From NCBI RefSeq assembly GCF_949987535.1, contig NC_080073.1, positions 94,341,344 to 94,405,343 on the forward strand: 64,000 nt of DNA, written 5' to 3'. Below the pieces are notes generated by a model. It searched no databases and was not told where the DNA came from. It saw nothing but the letters and a program-made list of their open reading frames with translations. Of this stretch, positions 45,190 through 57,647 are shown piece by piece. Source of the stretch: Balaenoptera acutorostrata (lineage: Eukaryota > Chordata > Mammalia > Artiodactyla > Balaenopteridae). Both the position numbers and the translations under genes were made by a program. Each line of letters opens with the position of its first letter. Positions within the stretch are counted from its first letter, which is position 1.

Positions 45190-46485
45190 TGGGTAGAAAT
45201 ACTTAGAAAATGCCAATTTTATCTTGCTGCATAGCTGCGCTTGGGCTAAGTGGCATTCCTACTTGGAAATTCCAAGTGAAAAGCTAGGCTCCAAAGTTCA
45301 CGGTCATCTTTGTGTCTACATTATACACACACATAGGTGAGCATGTTGTAGTCAAGGGCAAATGTAGCCGAAGACCAAACAGAGGGAGGGAGTGTTCTTT
45401 CCTACTAGAATCACAGTGTTCAAATTCTTGGCAGCTCAGGTGGTGTCCGCTATAGCTGTTAGTTTACATTTTGATAATTTACCAACGAGCATATAATATT
45501 TAATTCTTACTTGGATTGTGCCTCTGAACACAGCATTGCCAGTGAAACACACTGCAAATGTGAAAGTAAGAGTTTTCCTTGGGAACTCACTTATTCCATC
45601 GGCTCTTCTGTGAGTGTGAGCATGACCTGTAGGTTAGAAGTTCTGGAACAGAAGGAGGAAACTGGATCATGTCACAGTGAACAGGAAAGGAGGTGCTTAA
45701 TACTCCTGCGCCTTTGCAGTGAGCTCTGATTTTCCTCCTTGGTCTGGGGCCGTTTGGCCTCGCATATCCTGGCATGATTTAGGGAAGCAGGCCCTGACCT
45801 TCTGGTGCCCTCTGTTTCATTTTACTCCAGGCATATTACTAGGCAAAATTCATTGTCATATTTTTGTGGCTAAAACTTTTCCGACTTCAGTACTGAGCCT
45901 TTGTTTTTCAGCTTAGCGCAGGGCACAAGAGCTAGCATTTTCTGGACATCACTGACCCTTTACCACAATTGAGATTTTTAAATAAACCTTACATAAACTT
46001 CATCACACTTTATGGTGACAGCTGTGCCAGTCACTGATTAGGACCGTGAGTACTGGGCTGTTGCTTGTTTTGACTGAGCTCCGGTTTTTAGATTATTTAC
46101 TTAGATCTGCTGCCGATTTTCATTGTACACGTACATAGGGATGCAGACATAAACTCTGCCCTGAAGCAGCCAGTGCTTTGGCTTTAGTGTCCCATAAGGA
46201 CTGCAGAAACCAGTTGAAAGTTAGCAGAGCTGGAAGTGGTACGTCAGCCAGGGCGTCAGAGAGGGCTGGCTGGATTTCCACACGCTTGCCACCCTCAGCC
46301 CCTCAGCCCAGAGCTGGCTTCAGGTCTGTGTCCGGGGCTTGCTGGCATGGTAATTCACAGTGAAACACATCACAAATGTACCCTCAGGCCCCCACGACCA
46401 GCGCATGCTCTGTGTCAAGCTACCGTGGAATGTACATCATAGTTGGGAGCTACTCTATTGATTCACCTTGAGAAATTGCTGCTCT
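45190..46485. other. No recognised gene or repeat
   Basis: Putative intron. Short frames on both strands lack family features or splice context. Confidence 0.35.
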
Positions 46486-46490
46486 CTCTC

Positions 46491-46532
46491 GATGCAGGTA
46501 GCAGTAGGGGTTATACTACTGCTACCTGCATC
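46491..46532 (+). repeat. Perfect 17-bp hairpin
   Basis: GATGCAGGTAGCAGTAG (46491-46507) and CTACTGCTACCTGCATC (46516-46532) are exact reverse complements around an 8-nt loop, GGGTTATA. The stem is too short for a typical microRNA precursor (about 30 bp) and lacks a lower-stem extension. A template-switch footprint or a protein-binding palindrome is likelier. Confidence 0.9.
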
Positions 46533-47161
46533 TCCCACGTCTCCTCAAGAAACGTTTTATAGGGAGTTAGGTATAATTGCTTGGTGAGCAAGGAATAGAA
46601 CAAGGAAGTGGGTTCAGTAGCACCAGTCTAACATAGTCTACTTCTCTGTTCATCTCAGGAGAAGGATATTTTTCTAGTGGGACCAAAAACCCTTCAGTCG
46701 TTGGCTATAGTCATCTCACTAGGGTGGTCTAGCCAGTGAAGCCACTTTCTTCCCCCCAACAGCCTTGACACTGCCCACGTTTGCTTTAGGGACTATATTT
46801 CCCTGGCCGAGCCAGCCCATGCCCCCTTCTGAAGACACAATCTTTTCTTAAATATATGAATGTAATTCACAGGTACTGGCTGGGGCAGGGGGCAGTGGTG
46901 GTGGTATGTTGCTTTCTTCATTGACTTTGTATGTGCATATTCTAAGGCATTAAGTCTAGTTCTTACCATAAACCTTTGACTTGGCCATCTCTTTTCCCCG
47001 TTTCCAAGTTTCTGGGGGGGAGTGGTGGTGTATATCTTGTTATACTCCTTGTTGTATTCGTTATAAGACCCTCGGAGACGTTGCAATAAAACATCCCATG
47101 AATTACATCTTCAGATCAAGCACTGGGAACTGCACAGCAACATGGAGGCATCTGCCCAGAG

Positions 47162-47390
47162 CAGGAGTAGGCAAACTATGGCCTGTGGGCCATATCTGGC
47201 CTGCTGCCTGTTTTTGTAAAGTTTTATTGGAACACAGCTATGTCCATTCATTTATCTAATGTCTGCAGGTGGTTTTGCAGTATAACTACAGACCTGAGTT
47301 GAGTAGCTATGAAAGGGATGGTAAGCCAACACAAAGCCTGAAATATTTACTATTGGGTGCACTTCTGAAAATGTTTGCCAACCTTGGTCT
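47162..47390 (+). mobile_element. hAT-Charlie nonautonomous element (MER family)
   Basis: CAGGAGTAGGCAAACTATGG at the left and TGTTTGCCAACCTTGG at the right form degenerate terminal inverted repeats. The interior has CTGCCTGTTTTTGTAAAGTT, TTATTGGAACACAGCTATGT and AAAGCCTGAAATATTTACTA. This is a well-known short Charlie-type MITE, about 230 bp, essentially full length. Exact subfamily name not certain. Confidence 0.8.
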
Positions 47391-47399
47391 GTAGAATTT

Positions 47400-47580
47400 G
47401 CAAGTCATAGAATTGCAACAGGGGAGAACTAGAAGTCCCACTCCTCCCACCCAAATTCGGTGAACAAATGGAGGCTTAGAGAAAGAATGAGACTTGCGTA
47501 AAGGTCACAGGGCTTCTTAGTGGGAGAGCCAGAAACTGAACTCAGATTTTCCAATTCCTAGTGTGAGTACTCGCCTCCTA
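47400..47580 (-). mobile_element. Probable MIR-class SINE, antisense
   Basis: GAACAAATGGAGGCTTAGAG, AAAGGTCACAGGGCTTCTTA and GTGGGAGAGCCAGAAACTGA fit the general 'gaggctcagagagg ... ggtcacacagc' pattern. Left part is not standard MIR, so another old SINE is possible. Confidence 0.45.
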
Positions 47581-47836
47581 CTTTTGGAGGTGGAACATCG
47601 GGAGTTTTACGGTTTACAGATGGTCAACCCTTGCAACACACTGAAAATAGAGCTTCTTTAGTGGCAGGAGCTACTTGCCAAACTGATTTCCCCAGGTAAA
47701 ATCACCAGCCAGGCTGGCATCGATATTCATTTAGCAGCACCTACCCGACGCTAAGAGTGGAGGGAAGGGCTAAGGAAACCGGTGAATAAATGCCATCCTT
47801 ACCCTCCGGAAATTTGGATGAGAGGAAGACTCAGAT

Positions 47837-48298
47837 TTTTTTTTTTTTTTTTAACATCTTTATTGGGGTGTAAGTGCTTTACAATGGTGTGTTAGTTTCT
47901 GCTGTATAACAAAGTCAATCAGCTATACGTATGCATATATCCCCATATCCCCTCCCTCTTGTGTCTCCCTCCCACCCTCTCTATCCCACCCGTTTAGGTG
48001 GTCACAGAGCACTGAGCTGCTCTCCTGTGCTATGCGGCTGCTTCCCACTAGCTACCTATTTTACATTTGGTAGTGTATATATGTCCATGCCACTCTCTCA
48101 CTTTGTCCCAGCTTACCCTTCCCACTCCCCGTGTCCTCAAGTCCATTCTCTATGTCTCCGTCTTTATTCCTGTCCTGCCCCTAGGTTCGTATGGAGGTTC
48201 CTTAAAAAACTAAAAATAGAACTACCATATGACCCAATATACCCTGAGAAAACCATAATTCAGTCATGTACCATAATGTTCATTGCAGCACTATTTAC
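47837..48298 (-). mobile_element. L1 insertion with 5' inversion (twin priming)
   Basis: 47837-48190 is an antisense L1 3' UTR starting with poly-T, then AACATCTTTATTGGGGTGTA and TAACAAAGTCAATCAGCTAT. From about 48194 the text switches to sense ORF2 3' sequence (GGAGGTTCCTTAAAAAACTA, GAACTACCATATGACCCAAT, TTCATTGCAGCACTATTTAC). Opposite orientations within one insertion are the hallmark of twin priming. The flanks AAGACTCAGAT (47826-47836) and AAGAGTCAGAT (48299-48309) are the target duplication with one mismatch. The inverted ORF2 piece also lacks about 19 bases relative to the usual L1 text around CCCAATATACCC. Confidence 0.88.
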
Positions 48299-48389
48299 AA
48301 GAGTCAGATATTTGCACATCCTTTTATTTGCAGTGTGTTTAAATGTCATCATGGGGCTGTGATCACGTAAAAGGAAAGATGTGTTAATT

Positions 48390-48700
48390 CGGCCTTGGCG
48401 GGGTGTGGGTAAGGGTGTTGGCAGAGGTGGCTCTGCAGAGTTGGAGAAGTTTGAGCTGTGTCTCAAAAGAGAGTTCTTCAGGCAGAGGCTTGCAATGGAT
48501 GTGGCTTGAGGGCCTCAAGGTGTGCAGTCCAGTAGTGTGGGAATACTTGTCTACCACAGCCAGAGGTAGGGTGTAAGGGTATGTGGCGAGGCGGGGACAG
48601 GAAACAGAGTTGGAAATGTAGGTTGGGCCCAAATAGTGGAGCCCATGGCATTTCATGATGAAGACCTTAGTTTACATTCTGGGGGTTTCTAACCTGTAGA
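48390..48700 (-). mobile_element. Possible LINE2 fragment, antisense
   Basis: GTTTGAGCTGTGTCTCAAAA, CTTCAGGCAGAGGCTTGCAA and GTGGAGCCCATGGCATTTCA resemble L2 antisense text. Weak match. Confidence 0.4.
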
Positions 48701-49054
48701 TTTCAGAACACATGGGAGACCACGGTTCTTATAAAAGAGGGCCTACCCATCCATATGCGCAGTAAGCATTGTGTGTAGATTTAGTAATTAATATCACTAG
48801 CAGAAATCAGAGCTTCGTCCCAAATATATGTAGCTGGCTGATATGATGATTCATCAATCCAAAATTCATTTAAAGTGTTACTAAATTAATAGTATCTTTT
48901 TGATTGCTGTGTATTTTCTTGATTAACAGATATTAAGAGTTAAATATCTCTTGCTCAAAGTGTGCAAAATTTTGGATTAAAAAATAATATTGGGAACTAC
49001 TGCTGTTGATGACAGAGAGACATGCAATGTTTTGAGTTAACAAATAAATGGTAT

Positions 49055-49235
49055 AGGTTCCGGAGACATTGCTGCTCTAAAGCTTTATTAGCTGTGTGAC
49101 TTGGACCAAGTTATTCAACCTCTCCAAGCCTTGGAGTCCTAATCTCTAATAGTAGCATGATAACGTTTGCCTCTTACAGTTGTCATAAAGATATAACAAT
49201 GTATGAGAAGCGTGTAGCATAGCGTCAATCCCATG
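49055..49235 (+). mobile_element. MIR SINE, sense
   Basis: TTATTAGCTGTGTGACTTGG, ACCAAGTTATTCAACCTCTC and CTTACAGTTGTCATAAAGAT follow MIR in order. Confidence 0.75.
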
Positions 49236-49944
49236 AGATGCACCCAGTACCGTCACCTATTTTTGTTATTTTTGGTGGTATATGCAGTGTGTCTTAGATC
49301 TGACCCAGTGTGGAGGATGAGTTCAAAGGGGAGAGTTGTAAGACCTTTTGTTACCCAAGTGAGTAATAATGGGGGCCTGGAATGGCCAGAGTGTGGGCGT
49401 ATGGAGAGCATGGGAGAGTGTATGTCCACTGCAGGTAATAATGTTGAAAATGAAAGAACCCAACTTCCGTTCACGCCCAACGCGGTGGACTAGGTAGAGA
49501 CTGCAGTTTAGTGAAACCTGTTCCTGTGATTTCCTGGCACTGTATGGTGTGAATTATCTGGCAAGTTCCATGGCTCTTAATTCCTGGAATTGATCTAGGT
49601 AAGAATTCACCTAGGATAAATTTTTTTATTAGTTTAATGCCTTAATAACCCCTCTTTGGAACATGTTAAAACTAGAATTAGAATATAAGTATTCTGTTTC
49701 ATGATTATGTAGTATATAACTCTGCAGTTTAGCCTATACCCATCATAGAGCTTTCAAAGAAATGTATACAAGACAGTATGTGACATATTCCAAATTAAAA
49801 AAAAATTAATACTTACATATTATTAATTATTGGTATGTCTGTGCTTAGGAAAAAATCAGGATAAATATTAAGTGTCGTCTGAGAGATTTGTATTTCCTTC
49901 TTTGTCATTTCTGTATATTCCAAAGTGAATATAGGTATTTAAAA

Positions 49945-50165
49945 AAATTTTTATTTTATATTAGAGTACAGTTGATTAACAGTGTTGTGTTAGTTTCAGG
50001 TGTACAGCAAAGTGATTCAGTTGTACATATACATGTATCTATTGTTTTTCAAATCCTTTCCCCTTTAGGTTATTACAGAATATTGAGCAGAGTTCCCTGG
50101 GCTATACAATAGGTCCTTGTTGGTTATCTATTTTATACGTAGCAGTATGTACGTGTCAATATGTA
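49945..50165 (-). mobile_element. L1 3' UTR fragment, antisense
   Basis: GAGTACAGTTGATTAACAGT, GTTAGTTTCAGGTGTACAGC, AAAGTGATTCAGTTGTACAT and CCTGGGCTATACAATAGGTC are the artiodactyl-type L1 3' UTR in reverse complement. GTATTTAAAAA near 49935 and GTATTTTTAAAAA near 50163 may be the target duplication. Confidence 0.85.
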
Positions 50166-50584
50166 TTTTTAAAAAGTACTAAAAAGGAAAACTTTAAAAA
50201 GGACTGGATCAGAAAGGCTGAAGGGAATTTGCCATCCCCCTCTTTTTGGGAAGCTGTTTACAAATGTTGGTGGTAGTGGGTGCCCTCCCAAGTGTGTTTC
50301 ATTTCAGTCAGATGGTGTTCTTCTAAATCTGGTGATATGGGGGCCAGCTCATAAAGGTGGGTGGAAGTGAGAAATTAGAGTAGCAGTAGTGCGTGCTGAT
50401 GGGGCCAGTCAGAATTTGACTGTTACACTTTATTGAATTATTTTTAATATTAGAGTCCGGGCTAAGACATGGGATTCCTGTTATTTACCATCCTTTCTCA
50501 ATGTGCAAATTCTCACACACATGGGTGCTGGCACACGTGCGTGGGCATGCAGTGTAGGGGTGCCAGGCCCTCAGCAGGGGCAGC

Positions 50585-50770
50585 AAGAACACTGATCTAG
50601 AGATCAGGAAATGGGGCGCTCTGGTCTCAGCTCTGGTACTTAGTTTGTAATAGACTTAAGGCATTAACCTCCCCGAGCCCAGCCTTTTCATCTGGGAATG
50701 AGGGATAATCATAACAGTTTTGACTACCTCACAGGGTTCTTTTGGAAATGCATTTTGAACAGATTATAAA
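50585..50770 (+). mobile_element. MIR SINE, sense
   Basis: GCTCTGGTCTCAGCTCTGGT, AGGCATTAACCTCCCCGAGC, CTTTTCATCTGGGAATGAGG and CTACCTCACAGGGTTCTTTT match MIR landmarks with substitutions. Confidence 0.65.
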
Positions 50771-50965
50771 CCCCCGTACGCACGAGAGTTGTTTTTAATG
50801 CTGGCTTGGCCACTCTTCAACATTGTGGTCACGGGCAAGTGACCTAAGCTCTCTGGACCCCGGTACTGCAAAACTAGGGCAATTGAATCTAACTTTTTGT
50901 CCATCCGACACAGCGGAGAGATAGGGGGTTCAGAAACAGTGGGTCAGAGGAGCATACCCTGGGGC

Positions 50966-51130
50966 AGTGGTTCTCAAACTGAACTGGTATCAGAATTACC
51001 TGGAGGGCTTGTGAAACCACAGATTCCTGGGCCCCAAGGTTTCTGATTTAATCTGTTGAGGCCTGAGAATATGCATTTCTAACAAATTCCCCCCATGATA
51101 CTGATGCTGTGGTCCTAGGGACCACCCTTT
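50966..51130 (+). mobile_element. MER5A-type hAT-Charlie MITE
   Basis: Left terminal repeat CAGTGGTTCTCAAACTGAAC is intact. Interior GTATCAGAATTACCTGGAGG, CAGATTCCTGGGCCCCAAGG, TTTCTGATTTAATCTG and GATACTGATGCTGTGGTCCT is typical MER5A. The right terminal repeat is degraded. Confidence 0.88.
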
Positions 51131-51139
51131 AAGGGTGAG

Positions 51140-52500
51140 GGCGGGTAGTAGGATGGTGGGAGAACTGTATGCATTATGAAAAAGCAACCAATTGAATTTA
51201 ATATTTAATCCCACCCTCCATACATACACACCCAAATCGCCTAAACTAGATGTTTTCTGAGATTCTTTCCTTCTCCTGAATATCTGGTTCTCTCTTGATA
51301 CCTCAGCCAGTAGAAACAAGAAGAGACTTCGGGATTAAGCAGGTCTCACACAAGCAGCCTAAATAACATTGACAAATCGTTATTCTGTGGCATCAGCTCG
51401 AATCCAGAGATGCTTATTCACATATGTATGCGCACCAGAGGCCAGTGATGTCTTTTGGCTCTGTTCTCCTTTTTAAAAATTCAGTGAGTAAGCTGATTTT
51501 GTAGGAAAGTCTCAGAAAGCAATTCCTGTAAAGCCAGCATTGGTAAATTGAAATTGAGGAAGCAGTGCTGATTAATGCAATCTTATTGAAGCTTAATCGT
51601 GTAGAGGTCCCCCTAGATTCAGAGTTTGGACAGAAACCCTCCTACTCGTCCCTTATAGCTCCGCGGTATGGTAAAGTTCAGTTTGCTCACATGGTGTCTC
51701 CTTTTTCAGCCAGGGTTAATTCTTTCACTGGAGGGGATGAGTAAGAGAGAGAGTTGGCATTAATTGCTTCATCAACTGCTCTTGTGAGTCATCTCCTGCT
51801 TGTCTTATTAATTCAACTGGAAGGAGGAGAAATGTTATCTCTGGTTCCAAGGCCAGCTTCAGTTAACTAGGATACTCCCTCAGAGGGACTCGTGCTCGTA
51901 GTTTCATTCACTTATTAAAGGAATGAATAGATTGTGAATCTCATTATCCTAGCATGTGTATATGTAAATATATAAATAGGAACATGTGACCTCTTGATGT
52001 TTATCAGTGATCAGATGCCACAGGCAGGATGTTAGCCGTGGATTATATTGAAGGTAATTGATTTAAAAAAAGAAAAGAAAGGGATGTGTTCAGGTTCATA
52101 CCTTCCCCGAATTCCCCTCTCCTTGTTTCCCATTTGATTAACAGAGGTGTTGAGGGAAGAAGGGGACAATTTCTAAATAAAATTGCCTTTAGTTCTTTTT
52201 GGAGTTAAACACAGTAGCTGGATTATTTTGCAACACAATTGTATGTCTGTTATTTTCTACTACTTACGTTCAGCTCACTCGTGTCTTCCTGTTTGGCTTG
52301 TACCTCCCCCTTCTGACTCAGTCTTGATTTCTCTTCTCACTCGACCAGACCACTGTTCTTCCTCTGCCTTTGGCTTTTTCTTACTTGGTCTCCCTTGCAC
52401 GGCCTTTTTCGCTGAAGCATGTCTCATTTCACTTTTCCCTGATGAAGAATATGGTTTATTCCCAGGCAGACACTCTAGATGGAAAGCACATCTTTCTCTT
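51140..52500. other. No firm feature
   Basis: Putative intron. The pyrimidine-rich part at 52270-52450 may be a diverged L2 fragment. A 107-codon frame at 52183-52506 shows no family features. Confidence 0.35.
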
Positions 52501-52504
52501 AACT

Positions 52505-55500
52505 AATAAATTCATTTTTATTCAGGAAGAGTTTACATACAGTGAAATGCACACATCTTAAATGTACATTTCAATGAATTTTGATAACCGGATACGTCTG
52601 TGTAGCCAGCACCCTACTTGAGATGTAGGGCATGTCCATCACCCCAGAGAGAGTCTTTATTTCTCCTGCCTGTTAATTCCCATCCCCTCATACTCAACCA
52701 CTACTCTGATTTCTTTCACCATGGATGCGTTTGGCCTGTTCTTGAACTTCATACAAACGGAATCATTCAGTAGGTACTTTTTTGTATCTGCCTCCTTTTG
52801 TTTAACTATCCTTTTTGAGATTCACCCAGCTGTTGCATGTATCAGTTCACTGTTTAAAAAAAAAAATCTGACTAGTAGTCCACTGTGTGTGTGTCTGTAC
52901 TACAGTTTATTCATTTACTTGTTCATGGACATTTGGGTTGTTTCCACGTTTTGACTATTATGAAGAAAGCAGCTGTAAATACTCTTGTTCAAGTCCTTTT
53001 GTGGACATATATTTTCATTTCTCTTTGGAGTGGAATTGCTGGGACATAGGGTAGGTGTGTAACTTTATAAGAACCTGACTGTTTCCTAAAGTGGTTGTAG
53101 CATTTTATGCTCCCTCCACGAGTATATGAAAGTTCCAGTTACTCCACATCCTCACCAGCATTTGGTTCCCTCATTCTTTTTAATTTTAGCTGTTATAGTG
53201 GCTCAGTGAAGTAGTATCACATGGTTTTAATTGCATTTCCTGATGGCTAATGATGTCGCGCATCTTTTCATGTGCTTTTTGGCCATTTGTATATCTTCTT
53301 TTTTGTAGTTTCTGTTCAAGTTCCTTGACAATTTTTAAAATTGGGCTGGTTGCCTTTTTTTGATGTATGAGATCTTTCTATATTCTGAATAGAAGTTTTT
53401 TGCCAGATATATGTATTACAACATTTTTTCCCCCAGTGTTTTGGCTTATCTTTTTATTTTTTTTTAACTGTGTTTTTGGGTAAGCAGTTTTTAATTCTAA
53501 TGAAAGTCTAACTTATTTTTTTAAGATAAATATTTTTTTCTGTGTCTTTATGGAGCTTTTGCTTACCCTCTGGTTACTGAGATGTTCTCCTAAGTTTTCT
53601 CCCAGAAGCTTTTTAGGTTAGCCTTAATATTTAAATCTTTGACCCATCTCAAATTAGTTTTAATGTATGGTGTGAGGTAGAGGTCAAGGTTCAATTTTTT
53701 TCATAGATTTATTGAAATCTATGAAATAATGATTGAAAAGATTTTCTTCCCTCATCAGATTGCCTTAGTGTCTTTGTCAAAAATCAGTTGACTATATTTA
53801 TTCTGTTTCAAGACTCTGTTTTATTCCATTGATCTGCATGCTAAACTTATGTCAATACCATACTGACTCGATTAAAATAGCTTCATGGTAAGTCAGGTGT
53901 TGTGAGTTCTCTGACTTTATTCTTCTATTTCAAGATTGTTTTGGGTGTTCCAGATCCTTTAGAGCTCCATACACATTTTAGAATTGACTTGTAATTCTTT
54001 AAAAAGCCTTTTAGAAGTTTGTTTGGATTGCATTGAATTATGAGAGATCAATTTAAGGAAAATAAATATATTAACAATATTGAGACTTCCAATTCAAAAA
54101 CATAGTGTATCTCTCTGTCCTTTTGTTTATTAATTTGTTTCAATAATGGCTCCCTACTTTTGGTGCAGAGGCATTGCATGTCTTTTGTAAAATGTAACAG
54201 TATTTTATGTTTTTTTTTTGATACTGCCATACATTTAATTTTTTAGAACTTCATTTTCAAGTTGTTTGATGTTTAGATAAGGAAATACAATTGTTTTTTG
54301 TGTATTGACCTTGTCTGTGGACTGCTAACTTCACTTATTAGTGAGGGTAGATAACCATGCCTTGTCCCTTACCTTATGGGGAAAGAATTCACTCTTTTAC
54401 CATTAAGTATGATGTTAACTGTAACTTTTTCATAGTTGCTCTTTATTGGATTGGGGAAGTTTCCTTCTATTTCTAGCTTTCTTAGAGATGTTTGTTTGTT
54501 TTTATCAGCAATGGATTTTGAATTTTGTACAGTTCTCTTTCTGCCTCTAATAGATATCATATAGTTTTCTTCCTCTATCTGGTAAATTACATTGATTGAT
54601 TTTAAACTTTAAAGCAACCTTGAGTTCCTGGGGTAAAAACAAGTTATCATTATGTATTATTCTTTTTACCTATTACTGAATTTTTTTTTTTTTTTGCTGA
54701 TATTTTATTAAGTATTTTTACAACTATGCCCATTAAGAATTGTCTTTAATTTTCTTCCCTTGTGTAGTATCTGCTGGCTTTTGGTATTGGCGTTATGCTG
54801 CTCTTACAAAATGTGTGATGGAGTGTTCCTGTTTGTACAATTTTCTGAAAGAACTTATGTAAAATATTATTTCTTTTAAAAATAATTGGTGAAATTCAAT
54901 AGTTGAAAACATTTGGGCCTGGAGTTTTCTTTGTGCAAAGATTCTAAAAGTATTTAATTTAATTAAAAAATATCATACAGCAAAATGTTCTTTTTTGGTT
55001 ACTGTTCTAAGTTTTAACATGTGTGTAGCATTGCATAACTGTCACCATAATCAGGATACAGAACAGTTCTATCACTGTGTGCAGAGGATTTTGCTAATGA
55101 ATTCAATTTTTCTTAACAGATAGACTATTCAGATTTTTTGTTTATTTTTGGTTATGTTTTGGTAAATTATGTTTCCATTTTTTTAAGGAATTGTTCATTT
55201 CATCTAAGATGCCAAAGTTATTGGCATATAGTTGTTTGTAATATTTATTATCTGTTTATTATCTGTAGGATCTGTAGCAATATCCCCTTTTCCATTATTA
55301 ATATTATTATTTTGTTTTCTCTTCTTATTTTTGTGATTAGTCTTGCTACGAGTTAAAGAACAAACTGTTGCTGATTTTCTGTTTCACTGATTTCTGCTCT
55401 TATGTTTATTCTTTCTTAGTTCTTCCTTTGGGTATAATTTGCTCTCCTTTTTATAGATCATTGATTTGAAATTTTTATTCTTTTCTTTTCCTAGGTGCAC

Positions 55501-56400
55501 AGGTGCATACATTTCTAGGATTATATCTTCCTAATGAATTATATCTTCGTAATGAATACCCTTTAATTTTTATGAAATTGTTCTTTAACTCTGGTAATTC
55601 TCTTTGTCTACAAGTCTGTGATATGGGTATGGCCATAACAGCTGTAGCCTATTCAGACTGCAGCCAAGGATTTGGAGTGAATCCTCATGTTTCAGCTGCA
55701 CCACACAGATTTTGATATATAATACTTTTATTGTTACTTAACTCAGTATTTGGTTATTTCTATTTTATTTCCTCCCCAGGTTGTTTAATAGTTAAGTATT
55801 TTAATTCCCAGAAATATGGGGGATTTTTAAGCTTTCTTTTTTTTTCTTGATTGCTAAATACATTTTTGACTTACCTGTTTTTTGCCATAGTTGTTGCCTT
55901 AAAATTTTGAGGCCATTTTGTTACATGCATATATTTTCATGATCATAAAATCTTTATTGATTTTTCCTTTTGCTGGTATATAATATCCCTCATGGTCATT
56001 TGTAATGCTTTTACCTTATATTCCATTTGTCTGATATTAAAAGTACTATCCTAGATTTTGTTTTTATTTTCTTTTTTATAATCCCTTATTTTAATTTTGT
56101 TTTATACTTTCACTTTTAAATGGGTTGCTGTTTTTTTTCCCCTACATATTGTGTATAGTTTAAATGCAATACTAGTCTCTGCTATTTAGTTAGTGACTTT
56201 ACACCCAATTTTACTTATTTTAAGTATTTTTATTAAGACTTTTTAGTCCTGCTTAATGTTTTCTAATGCCATTTCTTTTTGCTTCTTTTTTAAAAAACTG
56301 CTTTCCTTCCTTTGGATAGATTGAATTTTCTTTTGCTGGTTTTAGAAGAATACATTTTATTTTATTCTTATAGTGTCTAGCTCTATCTTAACGTAAACTT
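52505..56400 (-). mobile_element. Large ancient L1 (L1M-type), antisense, decayed
   Basis: Starts with an L1M 3' UTR in reverse complement (AGAGTTTACATACAGTGAAA, GAATTTTGATAACCGGATAC, TTCTTGAACTTCATACAAAC). It continues for about 3.9 kb into ORF2-derived text in reverse complement (ATTGGGCTGGTTGCC..., CCATTGATCTGCATGC, GTTTGGATTGCATTGAATTA). No ORF2 frame survives; stops and indels are everywhere. A second L1M 3' fragment may be nested at about 54965-55095 (CTGTCACCATAATCAGGATA). The left half is clearer than the right; the 5' boundary near 56400 is approximate. Confidence 0.8.
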
Positions 56401-56409
56401 AATTTTCTC

Positions 56410-57290
56410 TAAGACTTATCAATAACTTCCCTGTTCCCCAGATCACTCCCTACTTCATAACCATTAGATCTTTCCTGTCTCAGTCTGCTATTTTCCCCCT
56501 CCTGAGACTTAACTACCTTCTTTCCTCCAAGAGTTTCCCTAAATACTTAGGTTAGTTAACGGGCATAACTCTGAGATGATTCAACCTCCAGCCCGTGCAA
56601 CTTCCCCATCTTGTTTGGAACCGGAAGTAACTGCCACTTTCAGAAAGTTCATTGTTCTGGCAAAGTGGAGGATTGAATAGAAGGGGGTGACACTGGAGAC
56701 AGAGATACCCCCTGGGGTCTACTGCACTAGTCCCGGAGAGTTTCAGAGGTTGCAAGTGAAGACAGTGGCCGTCAGAGTGGGAGGATTGTGGAACAGTCAG
56801 TAGGTCTTGACACATATGAGAGAAAGAGAAGGTGATGGTGCTAAGCGTGAATGGCAGATATATTAAATTCCTTTATTTTTTTTTTACCCTATCACCTTCT
56901 TGAATTCTAGTTGCATGATTTTTTTATCAGGGTTTTGTTGGCAGGGTTAAATGAGGCAAAACCTAAAAGACAAGGCATATATCCTGGTATAGAAGTGATA
57001 ATTTAGAAAAAAATTGAAGAATTTAAAAAATGCTAACTTCCACATTTCTGTCTAAGATGACTGACTGTATGAATGGGCATAGGGAGGCTCAGGTGACCTA
57101 GAAGGAACAAGTGTTTTGCTTTTTTGTTTTGGGTTTTTGCTCTTTTTTTTTTTTTTTTTTTTCCTGCAGGGGGAAATGTAATTATGTTATTTCTTGTTAT
57201 TTTAAATTTGGGTCACCAATGGGACATCTGGGTAGCAGATAATTGAATATATAAGCCTAGAGCTGATACGAGAGAGGGATTTGAGAGTAG
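56410..57290. other. No recognised gene or repeat
   Basis: Putative intron with poly-T runs near 56875 and 57144-57162. A short minus frame at 56552-56815 has no family features. Confidence 0.35.
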
Positions 57291-57310
57291 TCAGTAAAAC
57301 TATAGGGGAT

Positions 57311-57647
57311 TGGGCTTCCCTGGTGGCGCAGTGGTTGAGAATCTGCCTGCCAATGCAGGGGACAGGGGTTCGAGCCCTGGTCTGGGAAGATCCCGCATGC
57401 CGCGGAGCGACAAAGCCCGTGAGCCACAACTACTGAGCCTGCGCGTCTGGAGCCTGTGCTCCGCACCAAGAGAGGCCGCGATAGTGAGAGGCCCGCGCAC
57501 CGCGATGAAGAGTGGCCCCTGCTTGCCGCAACTAGAGAAAGCCCTCGCACAGAAACGAAGACCCAACACAGCCATAAATAAATAAACAAACAAATACATA
57601 CATACATACATACATACTAACATCAACATCATTTAAAAAAAAAACAA
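57311..57647 (+). mobile_element. CHR SINE copy 6, sense, young-looking
   Basis: Full-length on the plus strand. It has head GGGCTTCCCTGGTGGCGCAG, box-B-like GGGTTCGAGCCCTGG, body with the TGAGCCACAACTACTGAGCC block, and tail AAATAAATAAACAAACAAAT followed by a CATA repeat. A perfect 15-bp target duplication, AAAACTATAGGGGAT, flanks it (57296-57310 and 57648-57662). The intact tRNA-like promoter and clean duplication point to a recent insertion. The ORFs across it are shadows. Confidence 0.96.
57592..57617 (+). repeat. (CATA)n microsatellite in the SINE tail
   Basis: ATACATACATACATACATAC grew at the end of the A-rich SINE tail, a usual birthplace for tetranucleotide microsatellites. Confidence 0.9.

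Noticed and set aside
47931..48362. 143-codon plus frame
   Set aside because: Crosses the inversion junction of an L1 insertion; its C-terminal part is decayed L1 ORF2 text.
57311..57385. tRNA-like sequence with A and B box resemblance
   Set aside because: It is the tRNA-derived head of a CHR SINE and not a tRNA gene; the cloverleaf 3' half is replaced by SINE body.
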